Source: JAIPEL01 sp050115795
GTDB taxonomy: Bacteria > Desulfobacterota > Desulfobacteria > Desulfobacterales > CAFBRK01
Assembly: GCA_050115795.1 (NCBI GenBank)
Contig: JASFPT010000280.1
Location: forward strand, 1 to 5,084
Length of the DNA stretch: 5,084 nucleotides
Direction of reading: 5' to 3'
In this document: positions 1 to 5,010 of the stretch, piece by piece
Layout of the letters: every line of letters begins with the position of its first letter
Position numbering within the stretch: position 1 is the stretch's first letter
Program-made: the position numbers and the translations under genes
Notes under the pieces: model-generated
Database searches by the model: none
Told to the model about the DNA's origin: nothing
The model's input: only the letters and a program-made list of their open reading frames with translations

Positions 1-29
1 CTCCGATGCAAAGAGCCAGGGTCAAGGAT

Positions 30-248
30 TTAGGACAGGTTGTCCTTTAAGAACACCCCCCGACGCTCATTCTGGTGCCTTCGGGTGCCCGGCCCTTTTC
101 TCCGATCCCGCCGGGTTCGCCGGTCGATGCCTGATCTTCTTTCCGGTATGTGTTCGTCATAGGAAAACTGACGCCTTTCCGGAGCGAGACGCCGTCCTCC
201 GTTGTCTTTCAGACCAAAAAGAGTTGCCTCACAGCAGAGCGCCGTCAT
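30..248 (-). CDS. Small basic arginine-repeat protein (ERR/DRR motifs), function unknown
   Basis: Encodes 72 residues starting MTALCCEATLFGLKDNGG. The rest is dominated by paired arginines at intervals of about 4-10 residues: GRR, ERRQFSYDEHIPERR, IDRR, RDRRKG, TRRH, ERRG. The block around 'FSYDEHIPERRSGIDRR' resembles small uncharacterised proteins that I recall from sulfate-reducing delta-proteobacteria; no biochemical role is known to me. There is no signal peptide or membrane segment. The strong positive charge would suit nucleic-acid, phospholipid or protein-surface binding, which is inference. The ATG at 248 was chosen because AAAGGAG (256-262) lies 7 nt upstream. The same frame stays open to a GTG at 386, which also has a good ribosome-binding site and would give 118 residues, but the added N-terminal part has near-random third-base composition. 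The gene sits about 176 nt downstream of the start site predicted from a sigma-54 promoter. Confidence 0.62.
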   Translation of the reverse strand: MTALCCEATLFGLKDNGGRRLAPERRQFSYDEHIPERRSGIDRRTRRDRRKGPGTRRHQNERRGVFLKDNLS

Positions 249-255
249 GATCGGA

Positions 256-262
256 CTCCTTT
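256..262 (-). promoter_or_regulatory. Shine-Dalgarno site deciding the 248 start
   Basis: The minus strand reads AAAGGAG followed by 7 nt and then ATG (246-248). This is a near-ideal site and supports the 72-residue form. A competing AAAAGGA (394-400) lies 7 nt before an in-frame GTG at 386. Confidence 0.6.
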
Positions 263-320
263 CCGGGGCCTTTTCAAAAAGGTGCCGTCTGTCATTATCG
301 GCATCGATCTTCCAATAGAC

Positions 321-355
321 CCGACGGTAGGTTTTCCGGTGAATCCCACCATCGG
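321..355 (-). other. Leader RNA hairpin upstream of the arginine-repeat gene
   Basis: On the minus-strand transcript CCGAUGGUGGG (355-345) pairs with CCUACCGUCGG (331-321). This gives 11 continuous base pairs, nine Watson-Crick and two G-U, closing a 13-nt loop. The wobble pairs only work in minus-strand RNA, the sense strand of the downstream gene, which argues mildly for an RNA role. It is not followed by a U-tract, so it is not an intrinsic terminator. It does not match any riboswitch class I can recognise. Confidence 0.45.
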
Positions 356-434
356 TATGCGGATCCAAACCCGGTCTGCCGGCCACCGATCCGTCCTTTT
401 CTCCGCCGGCCGCCGGGAAGATACCCTTCCTTTA

Positions 435-450
435 AGCAATTATCCTGCCA
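435..450 (-). promoter_or_regulatory. Sigma-54 (-24/-12) promoter for the arginine-repeat gene
   Basis: The minus strand reads TGGCAGGATAATTGCT, against the consensus TGGCAC-N5-TTGC(A/T). The invariant GG and GC doublets are present with the exact 10-nt spacing, and only the last base of the -24 element differs. Predicted transcription starts near 424, giving a leader of about 176 nt to the ATG at 248 or 38 nt to the GTG at 386. Sigma-54 promoters need an enhancer-binding ATPase, so the small gene is probably switched on by a specific signal. A/T-rich DNA suited to bending lies upstream. Confidence 0.65.
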
Positions 451-517
451 CGCGGGGAAAAAAATAAATCCAACGATTAAATATGGTTAGAGACCCCTCT
501 CCGGAGCAAAAAAAGAA

Positions 518-530
518 AATCATCAAATTG
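518..530 (+). promoter_or_regulatory. Possible IHF-binding site upstream of the sigma-54 promoter
   Basis: AATCATCAAATTG matches the IHF core WATCAR-N4-TTR with one mismatch. It lies about 70 bp upstream of the -24 element, where IHF commonly bends DNA to bring an enhancer-binding protein to sigma-54 polymerase. The motif is degenerate and the region A/T-rich, so chance is a real alternative. A perfect 8-bp palindrome CTCCGGAG (499-506) between it and the promoter could be part of an activator site. Confidence 0.25.
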
Positions 531-613
531 TGAAGAAAAAAGCGGGGGGCAGAGAGCTGCTTCATTTTATGTGGGGCTTTCGGCTGCATCCGGACGCCGC
601 CGGCGTATGCCCG

Positions 614-636
614 CAACCGGGGGACTGATCCGGTTG
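614..636. repeat. Inverted repeat, 7-bp arms, after the Nudix gene
   Basis: CAACCGG (614-620) and CCGGTTG (630-636) are perfect inverted copies around a 9-nt loop. The repeat lies about 43 nt past the Nudix stop codon. No U-tract follows on either strand. It could stabilise the 3' end of the M1-ChaN-Nudix transcript or assist factor-dependent termination; both are inference. Confidence 0.35.
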
Positions 637-678
637 ATCCTCAGGACGGTCTTGTTGCAGCGTTGATACGGTGGGGGA

Positions 679-1218
679 TTAGTCGAGACGGCGGGAGATG
701 GTGCCGGTGTGAAACCCATAGCGGCCGGTCTTCCGGTCCGCCACAAACAGACGCAAGGTTTTTTCGATAACCGGAAAGGCAATCTCTTCCCAGGGGATGC
801 CGTCCTCGGAAACCATTTTCACCTCGAGACTTTCGGGTCCCGGATCGAAGACCGGGGCAAGCAACCGGGCCCGGAACATCAAGTAGACCTGGCTGACAAA
901 CGGCAGGGAGAACAGGGCAAAGGGGGCAAGATTTTCCAACTCGGCGCCGGCTTCTTCCATGGTCTCCCGCCGAGCCCCCGCTTCGACGGTCTCCTGGTTT
1001 TCCATGAATCCGGCCGGAAGGGTCCAACGGCCGTAACGCGGCTCGATGGCCCGGCGACAGAGCAAAATGCGATCGTCATGGACCGGTATCGTGCCGACGA
1101 CCATCTTCGGGTTACGGTAATGCACCGTGCCGCACGCCTGGCAGACATGGCGGGGACGGTCGTCGCCGTCCGGGATGAGAACGGAAACCGGCTCTCCGCA
1201 TTTCATGCAGAAGTTCAT
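679..1218 (-). CDS. Zinc-ribbon Nudix hydrolase, NUDX23-like (probable FAD/ADP-ribose pyrophosphatase)
   Basis: A 179-residue cytoplasmic enzyme. The N-terminus carries a four-cysteine zinc ribbon: C4xxC7 and C26xxC29. The Nudix box G-x5-E-x7-RETMEEAGA spans G70-A92, with metal-binding E85, E88 and E89 intact. The segment 'QVYLMFRARLL', a later 'PGPESLEV' and the ending 'FHTGTISRR' match, from memory, the layout of plant NUDX23 and related bacterial proteins, which split FAD or ADP-ribose into two nucleoside monophosphate parts. The motif downstream of the Nudix box that marks NAD(H) pyrophosphatase NudC is absent, so NudC activity is unlikely. Substrate is inferred by similarity only. The ATG at 1218 follows GGGGAG, which is fused to the TAG stop of the ChaN-like gene, leaving a 9-nt gap. 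This implies translational coupling and co-transcription. The family is complete and undamaged. Confidence 0.88.
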   Translation of the reverse strand: MNFCMKCGEPVSVLIPDGDDRPRHVCQACGTVHYRNPKMVVGTIPVHDDRILLCRRAIEPRYGRWTLPAGFMENQETVEAGARRETMEEAGAELENLAPFALFSLPFVSQVYLMFRARLLAPVFDPGPESLEVKMVSEDGIPWEEIAFPVIEKTLRLFVADRKTGRYGFHTGTISRRLD

Positions 1219-1227
1219 CGCTCTCCC

Positions 1228-2070
1228 CTACTGTAAAAAGAGATAGTCCGCATCGCCGGTGTCGACCATCCCCGGCTCGGTCACAGCCGGTATCTCGGGC
1301 AGAATCACCGAAACCGGCACCTCCGACCGGGACGCGATCTGTGCGGGAATCCCCCCCTTCCAGGCGTGGCCGTTCCCGGTCACGATGACCATCACGTAAT
1401 CCGGGTTGGCGTTGACAAAATCGAGGGCGTTGATGGCCATGATGTTGTCCCAGACGAGCTGGGCTTCACAAAAAAAGGTGAAATCCAGGTTGCCGTGGGC
1501 GTGGGCGCCATAGGCCCGCTTGATGAACTCCATGTAGGTTCGGTCTACAACGCAGGCCACGTCCTTGAGCTTTCCCCGCTGCTCTTCGCTCAGGGACTGA
1601 AATCCGCGACGCGCCACCTGGCTGGTGATCTTTCGGGAAACGTTCAAGCCCACCACCGGGATGCCGCTGTCCCGGGCGAAACGAAGGATCGGCGCGTACA
1701 GCTCCCAGTCGAAGTTCCAGTTGTCGTAATAGATTCGAACAAACTCGGCTTCCGGAATCTTTCCGGCCGTCCAGGCCTCCAGGGCCGATTGGCTGTCGCT
1801 TCGAAACATCTCCATGCCGATGGCCACCTTGGCACCGGCCTCTTTCAGGGTTCGGATCACGGCGAGCTGCTGGGCGTGGTGGGCGGCATTGTCGTGGTGC
1901 TCCCCGACCAGCACGATCCGGTCTTTTTTCAGCGCGGATGCGGCCTCTTTCAGCGGGACCTTCTTCTGGCCGGCGATGCTGTAAAGCTGGTCCTGGTCGG
2001 CAGCCGCCAGCGTCAAAACCGCGGCTGCCATCAGCATCCCCGCCCCGATCCAAATCGTTGGCTTCTTCAT
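1228..2070 (-). CDS. Secreted ChaN-like protein (DUF399 / Tiki-superfamily heme-binding family)
   Basis: A 280-residue exported protein of the ChaN family (Pfam Cofac_haem_bdg, PF04187). A signal peptide covers residues 1-24: MKK, a hydrophobic stretch, then AAA before D25. There is no cysteine at the cleavage site, so unlike classical ChaN lipoproteins it should be released by signal peptidase I and be soluble in the periplasm. Family motifs are all present: VLVGEHHD (53-60) with H64/H65, GMEM (85-88), the EAQLVWDNIMA block (202-212) and GNGH (232-235). ChaN of Campylobacter binds heme as a dimer, and the fold is related to TIKI and erythromycin-esterase enzymes, so either heme binding or hydrolysis is possible. 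The start at 2070 is preceded by AAAGGACAGGAG. It follows the M1 peptidase gene by 145 nt and the Nudix gene begins 9 nt after its stop. Confidence 0.87.
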   Translation of the reverse strand: MKKPTIWIGAGMLMAAAVLTLAAADQDQLYSIAGQKKVPLKEAASALKKDRIVLVGEHHDNAAHHAQQLAVIRTLKEAGAKVAIGMEMFRSDSQSALEAWTAGKIPEAEFVRIYYDNWNFDWELYAPILRFARDSGIPVVGLNVSRKITSQVARRGFQSLSEEQRGKLKDVACVVDRTYMEFIKRAYGAHAHGNLDFTFFCEAQLVWDNIMAINALDFVNANPDYVMVIVTGNGHAWKGGIPAQIASRSEVPVSVILPEIPAVTEPGMVDTGDADYLFLQ

Positions 2071-2215
2071 GGCTCCTGTCCTTTGATGAATCCACGCAGG
2101 TCCACGAGGACCCGGTCATGGAAAATGGATGGATTTTTATCGTGCAGGGGACGACGGGGCGACCGGCCCACAGCGCCGTCTGGCCCCCTATCCACCGACC
2201 ATCGATTCGAGGCGG

Positions 2216-4303
2216 CTACTCCCATTTGACGATCAGCGGCGAGGCCGACACCGGCCACACGCCCTTGGCCGCGTTTTGCCCCTGGGCAAACACCAGGTAG
2301 CTGTATTTGCCGTAGTGGGCCGCCTTCCGGGCCACCACCGGCCCGAAGCGCGGATGAACCGGATACAGGATCCCCACCACCGCCTCCGGCGAATGCGGGT
2401 CGCTGAAGACACCGAAAAAGGTGTCGGTCTGCGCGGCAAATTCACGCCCCGCAACGGAAAACCGGCCGGGGAAAAGCGCCACCGCCCCCTGACTGCTCGG
2501 CAAGACCGTGGGGTCTTCCGGAAAGCCGACGTAGAGCCGACTTTCCCGGCCATGGGTGCTCGGCTGAAACCTGGCCTCTTCGACGATCCGCGCCCGGTCG
2601 AGCCCCATGGCCCGTACGAGCATCTGCGCGGTCGGAACGCCACCCCGTCCGGCAGACCGGGAAACGATCACCGTCAGGGACTCCGCCCCCTTGATCGAAT
2701 TGATCGAGGCCGGGATTTCCTCCGGAAAAAGGCGCCTGAAAAGGTCCGCCGCCGGATCGAGAACGACGGCGTTCGGGCGCGCCGCCGACGTCAGCGAAAA
2801 GGGGGTCCGCCGATCGTGCACGGAGATCAGCTGCGTCAAGGACCCGTGGGCGGTTTCGACCGCCAGTTTTGCCGGAAGGTCAAACAGCCGATCCTGACGC
2901 TGGACCACGGCGCCGGTCACCTGCCAGCCGACGTCTGTCTGCTTTCGGGCGACATCTTCCAGGGCCAGCTGCGGTGCGCCGGGTGCGGAAACCCATTGCG
3001 CGAAAAAATTCTCCAGGGTGCAGCACGGGCCGTGCCCGGCGCGGCGCTCGAAGGCGCTGCGAAAATCATCCCAGGACGCCCGCTGGAACAGCTTCTGTTG
3101 GAAGACGTCGCGCAGGCCCCCCCAGAAGACGTCCTCGCCCAGGATCTGACGGAGCATGTGAAAGACCATCGCCGACTTGTCGTAACCGACCACCTTGGTG
3201 ACCCGATCGGTCCGGCCGACGAATTCGGACAGGGGAAAATCGCTCTGCTCGTCCACCAGAATCGCGTAGTTTCGCAGCCACTGCCGCCGGACCGCTTCGC
3301 CGGCCTCCGGCGACTCTCGCTCCTGGTACAGATAGTCGGCCACGTAGGTGGTCAACCCCTCGCACCAGTTGCCGGCCGAATAGTCGACCCGGACCCCGTT
3401 GCCCCACCAGCAGTGGGCAATCTCGTGGCCGAGGCTGACGTCGATAATGAACGGGAGCCGGAGCACCACCCCCCCCATGAGGGTGTAGGAGGGAAAGCCG
3501 TACCCGGTGGGAAAGAAATTCTCCACCACGGCGAACTTTTCAAACGGATACGGCCCGAACAGGTCGGCGTACATCTTCAGGTACCGCTTGACCGCGGCGA
3601 TGTAGCGGCCCGCAAGGGGCTGGGTTTCGGCGGTGAAATAGGTCGCCACCTGGATGCCGTCGGTCTCTTCTTCTGTAACCATGTACGAAGCGGCCGACAA
3701 GGAAAGGCCTTCCACCCCTCGATCCACCTCCCAGAAGGAAAGGGTGCGGCCGCTTTCGGTCCGTCGGCCGGCCGACCGGCCGGCCGTCACCGCCGACACC
3801 CCTTCCGGGGCGTCGACCGTGATCGAAAACCGGCGATCGGCCGCGGCAAAAGAAGGATACCACCCGGCGCCGGAAAGGAGGAAGGTCCCCTTTTCCCCGA
3901 CGATGCCGGTCACCCCGAACCCGGGGTTGTCGGTGTTGGCCGGGGTTTCGGGATAGGGGTCGTCGAACACGGCCGTGTATTGGACCCGGAGCCGGACCGG
4001 GCCGCCCGGATCCGTTTGGGGAGCGGTAACCGTCACCCGACCTTTGTGGAACCGATATTCGGCCGGCCCGCCGTCGACGGTCAGGCGCTGGATCTCGGCC
4101 CGGGGCGACAGGAAAAAGGCGACCGGCCCTGCGGCCTTTCCCGAGAGGGTCACCTCGTCTTCGCCGGTCAGAAGGTGTTTTGCCGGTTCCAATCGGACTG
4201 TGAGCCGGTGCACCACATCGGCAGAAGCTGCCGGCACCAGCGCCAGAAACAGGAAATTGAAAAGTAAAACGAAAAAAAGAAAAAAACGTTGAAATGACAT
4301 CAT
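2216..4303 (-). CDS. Secreted M1-family zinc metallopeptidase with extra C-terminal domain
   Basis: A 695-residue exported gluzincin. Residues 1-28 form a signal peptide rich in F and L, ending AASA before D29. Residues 29 to about 215 are the beta-rich N-terminal domain. The catalytic domain has H293-E294-x-x-H297 (HEIAHCWWGN), the third zinc ligand E315 in 'GNWCEGLTTY', and Y374 in 'VGYDKSAMVF' as the transition-state tyrosine. E261-N262 ('AVVEN') stands where aminopeptidases carry GxMEN. 'FFAQWVSAPGAP' (433-444) closes this part. Residues about 445-525 look like a beta-sandwich, and 535-695 is a domain I cannot assign, ending in 'HYGKYSYLVF'. It probably trims peptides outside the cytoplasm. 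H297 to E315 leaves 17 residues, one fewer than the usual 18. Two ATGs stand in tandem (4303, 4300) with only a weak GAAAG ribosome site. It heads the ChaN-Nudix gene set. Confidence 0.88.
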   Translation of the reverse strand: MMSFQRFFLFFVLLFNFLFLALVPAASADVVHRLTVRLEPAKHLLTGEDEVTLSGKAAGPVAFFLSPRAEIQRLTVDGGPAEYRFHKGRVTVTAPQTDPGGPVRLRVQYTAVFDDPYPETPANTDNPGFGVTGIVGEKGTFLLSGAGWYPSFAAADRRFSITVDAPEGVSAVTAGRSAGRRTESGRTLSFWEVDRGVEGLSLSAASYMVTEEETDGIQVATYFTAETQPLAGRYIAAVKRYLKMYADLFGPYPFEKFAVVENFFPTGYGFPSYTLMGGVVLRLPFIIDVSLGHEIAHCWWGNGVRVDYSAGNWCEGLTTYVADYLYQERESPEAGEAVRRQWLRNYAILVDEQSDFPLSEFVGRTDRVTKVVGYDKSAMVFHMLRQILGEDVFWGGLRDVFQQKLFQRASWDDFRSAFERRAGHGPCCTLENFFAQWVSAPGAPQLALEDVARKQTDVGWQVTGAVVQRQDRLFDLPAKLAVETAHGSLTQLISVHDRRTPFSLTSAARPNAVVLDPAADLFRRLFPEEIPASINSIKGAESLTVIVSRSAGRGGVPTAQMLVRAMGLDRARIVEEARFQPSTHGRESRLYVGFPEDPTVLPSSQGAVALFPGRFSVAGREFAAQTDTFFGVFSDPHSPEAVVGILYPVHPRFGPVVARKAAHYGKYSYLVFAQGQNAAKGVWPVSASPLIVKWE

Positions 4304-4319
4304 TGGCTTTCAGACGTCC

Positions 4320-4347
4320 GTTATCGAAGTCAGCTTGCCGATTTCAA
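4320..4347 (-). promoter_or_regulatory. Possible sigma-70-type promoter for the M1 peptidase gene
   Basis: The minus strand has TTGAAA (4347-4342), 16 nt, then GATAAC (4325-4320), matching the -35 and -10 consensus at 5/6 and 4/6 positions. Transcription would start near 4313, leaving a very short leader of about 9 nt before the ATG at 4303, which fits the lack of a strong ribosome-binding site. It lies downstream of the terminator-like hairpin at 4403-4430, where a new transcription unit would be expected. The spacing is tight, so this remains tentative. Confidence 0.35.
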
Positions 4348-4360
4348 GCAAAGGGATAAA

Positions 4361-4840
4361 TTATTCCAAAAAGATAAGGCCGATTTTGCCCATTTCCATT
4401 CTAAAAAAAGCCGGTGCGGGTTGATCACCGTGGATGACGGAAAGAGGGCCGGCCGGCTTCGGACCGCTTCGAAGGTTACGGAAAGTCCGCAGAAAGCAAG
4501 GCTGCAGCGAATCGGGCGCCGCCGTCAGATCCGGACCACCTCGTATTTCCGGCTGCTCCTGGAGGCAGGAGACGGCCGGAGCAGGTTCTGCGTTGACCAG
4601 GTCCGCCAAGGCCTGGGGGAGTCCGCCGCAGCGCCGCACGGCCTCCACCACCCGCCGGATGAAGACCGGCCGGATGAACGCCGTGTTTCCCGCCTCTCCG
4701 AAATGGAGCTTGACGGCGGTCAGATCCCGGTCGAAGACGATATCCCCAAAACCGGCGGCGTCGACCAGCCGATCGAGTTTTCTCAGGAAATTTTCCTTGA
4801 CGGTGGCGCGAAGATCGATGAAGTGCACCTTGCTGGTCAT
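4361..4840 (-). pseudogene. Internally deleted DUF362 ferredoxin-like gene
   Basis: The start ATG at 4840 has GGGAGGG 3 nt upstream (4844-4850); an upstream in-frame ATG at 4891 lacks a comparable site. Residues 1-75 match the N-terminus of DUF362 proteins (PF04015): 'MTSKVHFIDLRATVKENFL', then 'AVKLHFGEAGNTAFIRP' and 'VVEAVRRCGGLP'. Intact relatives, as I recall them, run to about 370 residues, continue with 'FLTDxNTLY', and carry two CxxCxxC-type 4Fe-4S motifs in the middle. Here GGLP is followed at once by 'QALADLVNAEPAPAVSCLQ', which resembles the segment about 65 residues from the C-terminus of intact proteins ('DxACxDLVNxAP'). About 230 residues, including the region holding both cluster motifs, are therefore missing in frame, with the join near 4610-4620. 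The last 50-60 codons lose family resemblance and run through a terminator-like hairpin. It is unlikely to work as an iron-sulfur protein; an assembly error at the join is the main alternative. Confidence 0.72.
4403..4430 (-). terminator. Probable intrinsic terminator of the DUF362 unit
   Basis: Minus-strand RNA forms CGGUG (4430-4426), a 9-nt loop and CACCG (4416-4412), then GC and a run of seven U (4409-4403). The stem is short (5 bp, G/C-rich), but the U-tract is well placed. It lies inside the open frame of the truncated DUF362 gene, 42 nt before its stop codon, which suggests that the last part of that frame is not natural coding sequence. Confidence 0.5.
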
Positions 4841-4853
4841 GATCCCTCCCGCT

Positions 4854-4927
4854 GGGCCACAACCCGGCCCGGACCCTTGAAGCGGTTTCATTTTGCCGCC
4901 ACCGTATCAAAGCGGCAGCCGGGCCGG
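4854..4927 (-). other. Structured leader in front of the DUF362 remnant
   Basis: On the minus strand CCGGCCCGG (4927-4919) and CCGGGCCGG (4872-4864) are perfect 9-bp inverted copies. They enclose a second stem GCCGC/GCGGC (4916-4912 with 4899-4895). The same GCGG can instead pair with CCGC (4885-4882), and the 3' arm of the outer stem can instead pair with GGCCC (4858-4854), just ahead of the ribosome-binding site. Mutually exclusive stems of this sort are typical of attenuators or riboswitches, but I recognise no known class, and G/C-rich DNA yields such pairs by chance. Confidence 0.28.
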
Positions 4928-4936
4928 CAACCAGCG

Positions 4937-4968
4937 TTTTCGCTCCCGCGTTGAATCGATAGCGAAAA
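4937..4968. repeat. Inverted repeat in the divergent control region
   Basis: TTTTCGCT (4937-4944) and AGCGAAAA (4961-4968) are perfect 8-bp inverted arms separated by 16 bp. The centres of the arms are 24 bp apart, close to two helical turns. The repeat lies between the divergent genes and overlaps the -35 candidate of the rightward gene, so it may be an operator for a dimeric regulator. No regulator family is recognised. Confidence 0.35.
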
Positions 4969-4979
4969 TCGGCTACACC
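4951..4979 (+). promoter_or_regulatory. Weak promoter candidate for the rightward gene
   Basis: TTGAAT (4951-4956), 17 bp, TACACC (4974-4979). The -35 agrees at 4/6 and the -10 at 3/6, with ideal spacing. It lies 31 bp before the ATG at 5011 and is overlapped by the inverted repeat 4937-4968. It is only a candidate. Confidence 0.22.
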
Positions 4980-5010
4980 ACCGAGGAGATCATCTTTGGC
5001 CGGAGCAACG

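Larger units (their letters stand above)
387..678. other. Intergenic region without a convincing gene
   Basis: This stretch separates the Nudix gene from the arginine-repeat gene. It holds the sigma-54 promoter (435-450), the palindrome CTCCGGAG (499-506), the IHF-like site (518-530), runs of A on the plus strand at 456-463, 508-514 and 535-541, and an inverted repeat (614-636). No strong intrinsic terminator for the Nudix gene is visible: the best candidate on the minus strand is a 4-bp stem (551-562) followed ten bases later by T6, which is weak. Open frames here have no credible ribosome-binding site or recognisable product. Confidence 0.6.

Noticed and set aside
321..355. Leader hairpin considered as a cyclic-di-GMP or other known riboswitch
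   Set aside because: It is a single simple stem-loop and lacks the conserved core sequences of the GEMM class or other riboswitches I know.
483..533. Mini-frame of 16 codons on the plus strand (MVRDPSPEQKKKIIKL)
   Set aside because: It is tempting because the sequence looks protein-like, but there is no ribosome-binding site and it ends at once in A-rich DNA that is better explained as the upstream region of the sigma-54 promoter.
663..674. 12-mer TTGATACGGTGG repeated in inverse orientation at about 4901-4912
   Set aside because: A shared 12-mer is expected about once by chance when a window of this size is compared with itself on both strands, and the flanks do not extend as a repeat.
2099..2112. 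Small hairpin GGTCC-ACGA-GGACC upstream of the ChaN-like gene
   Set aside because: Considered as a terminator of the M1 gene, but the stem is only 5 bp, no U-tract follows and the downstream gene begins within 30 nt.
1366..2229. A 287-codon plus-strand frame opposite the ChaN-like gene
   Set aside because: It is a shadow frame; the opposite strand encodes all ChaN family motifs and has a proper start.
3765..3786. Near-palindrome CGGCCGGCCGACCGGCCGGCCG
   Set aside because: It lies inside the M1 peptidase coding sequence and encodes a TAGRSAGR stretch. Repeated GCC/GGC/CGG codons explain it without a regulatory role.
2129..4267. A 712-codon plus-strand open frame opposite the M1 peptidase gene
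   Set aside because: It is a G/C-driven shadow of the minus-strand gene. The translation is compositionally odd (rich in R, G, P, H) with no domain, while the opposite strand has a signal peptide and complete M1 catalytic motifs.
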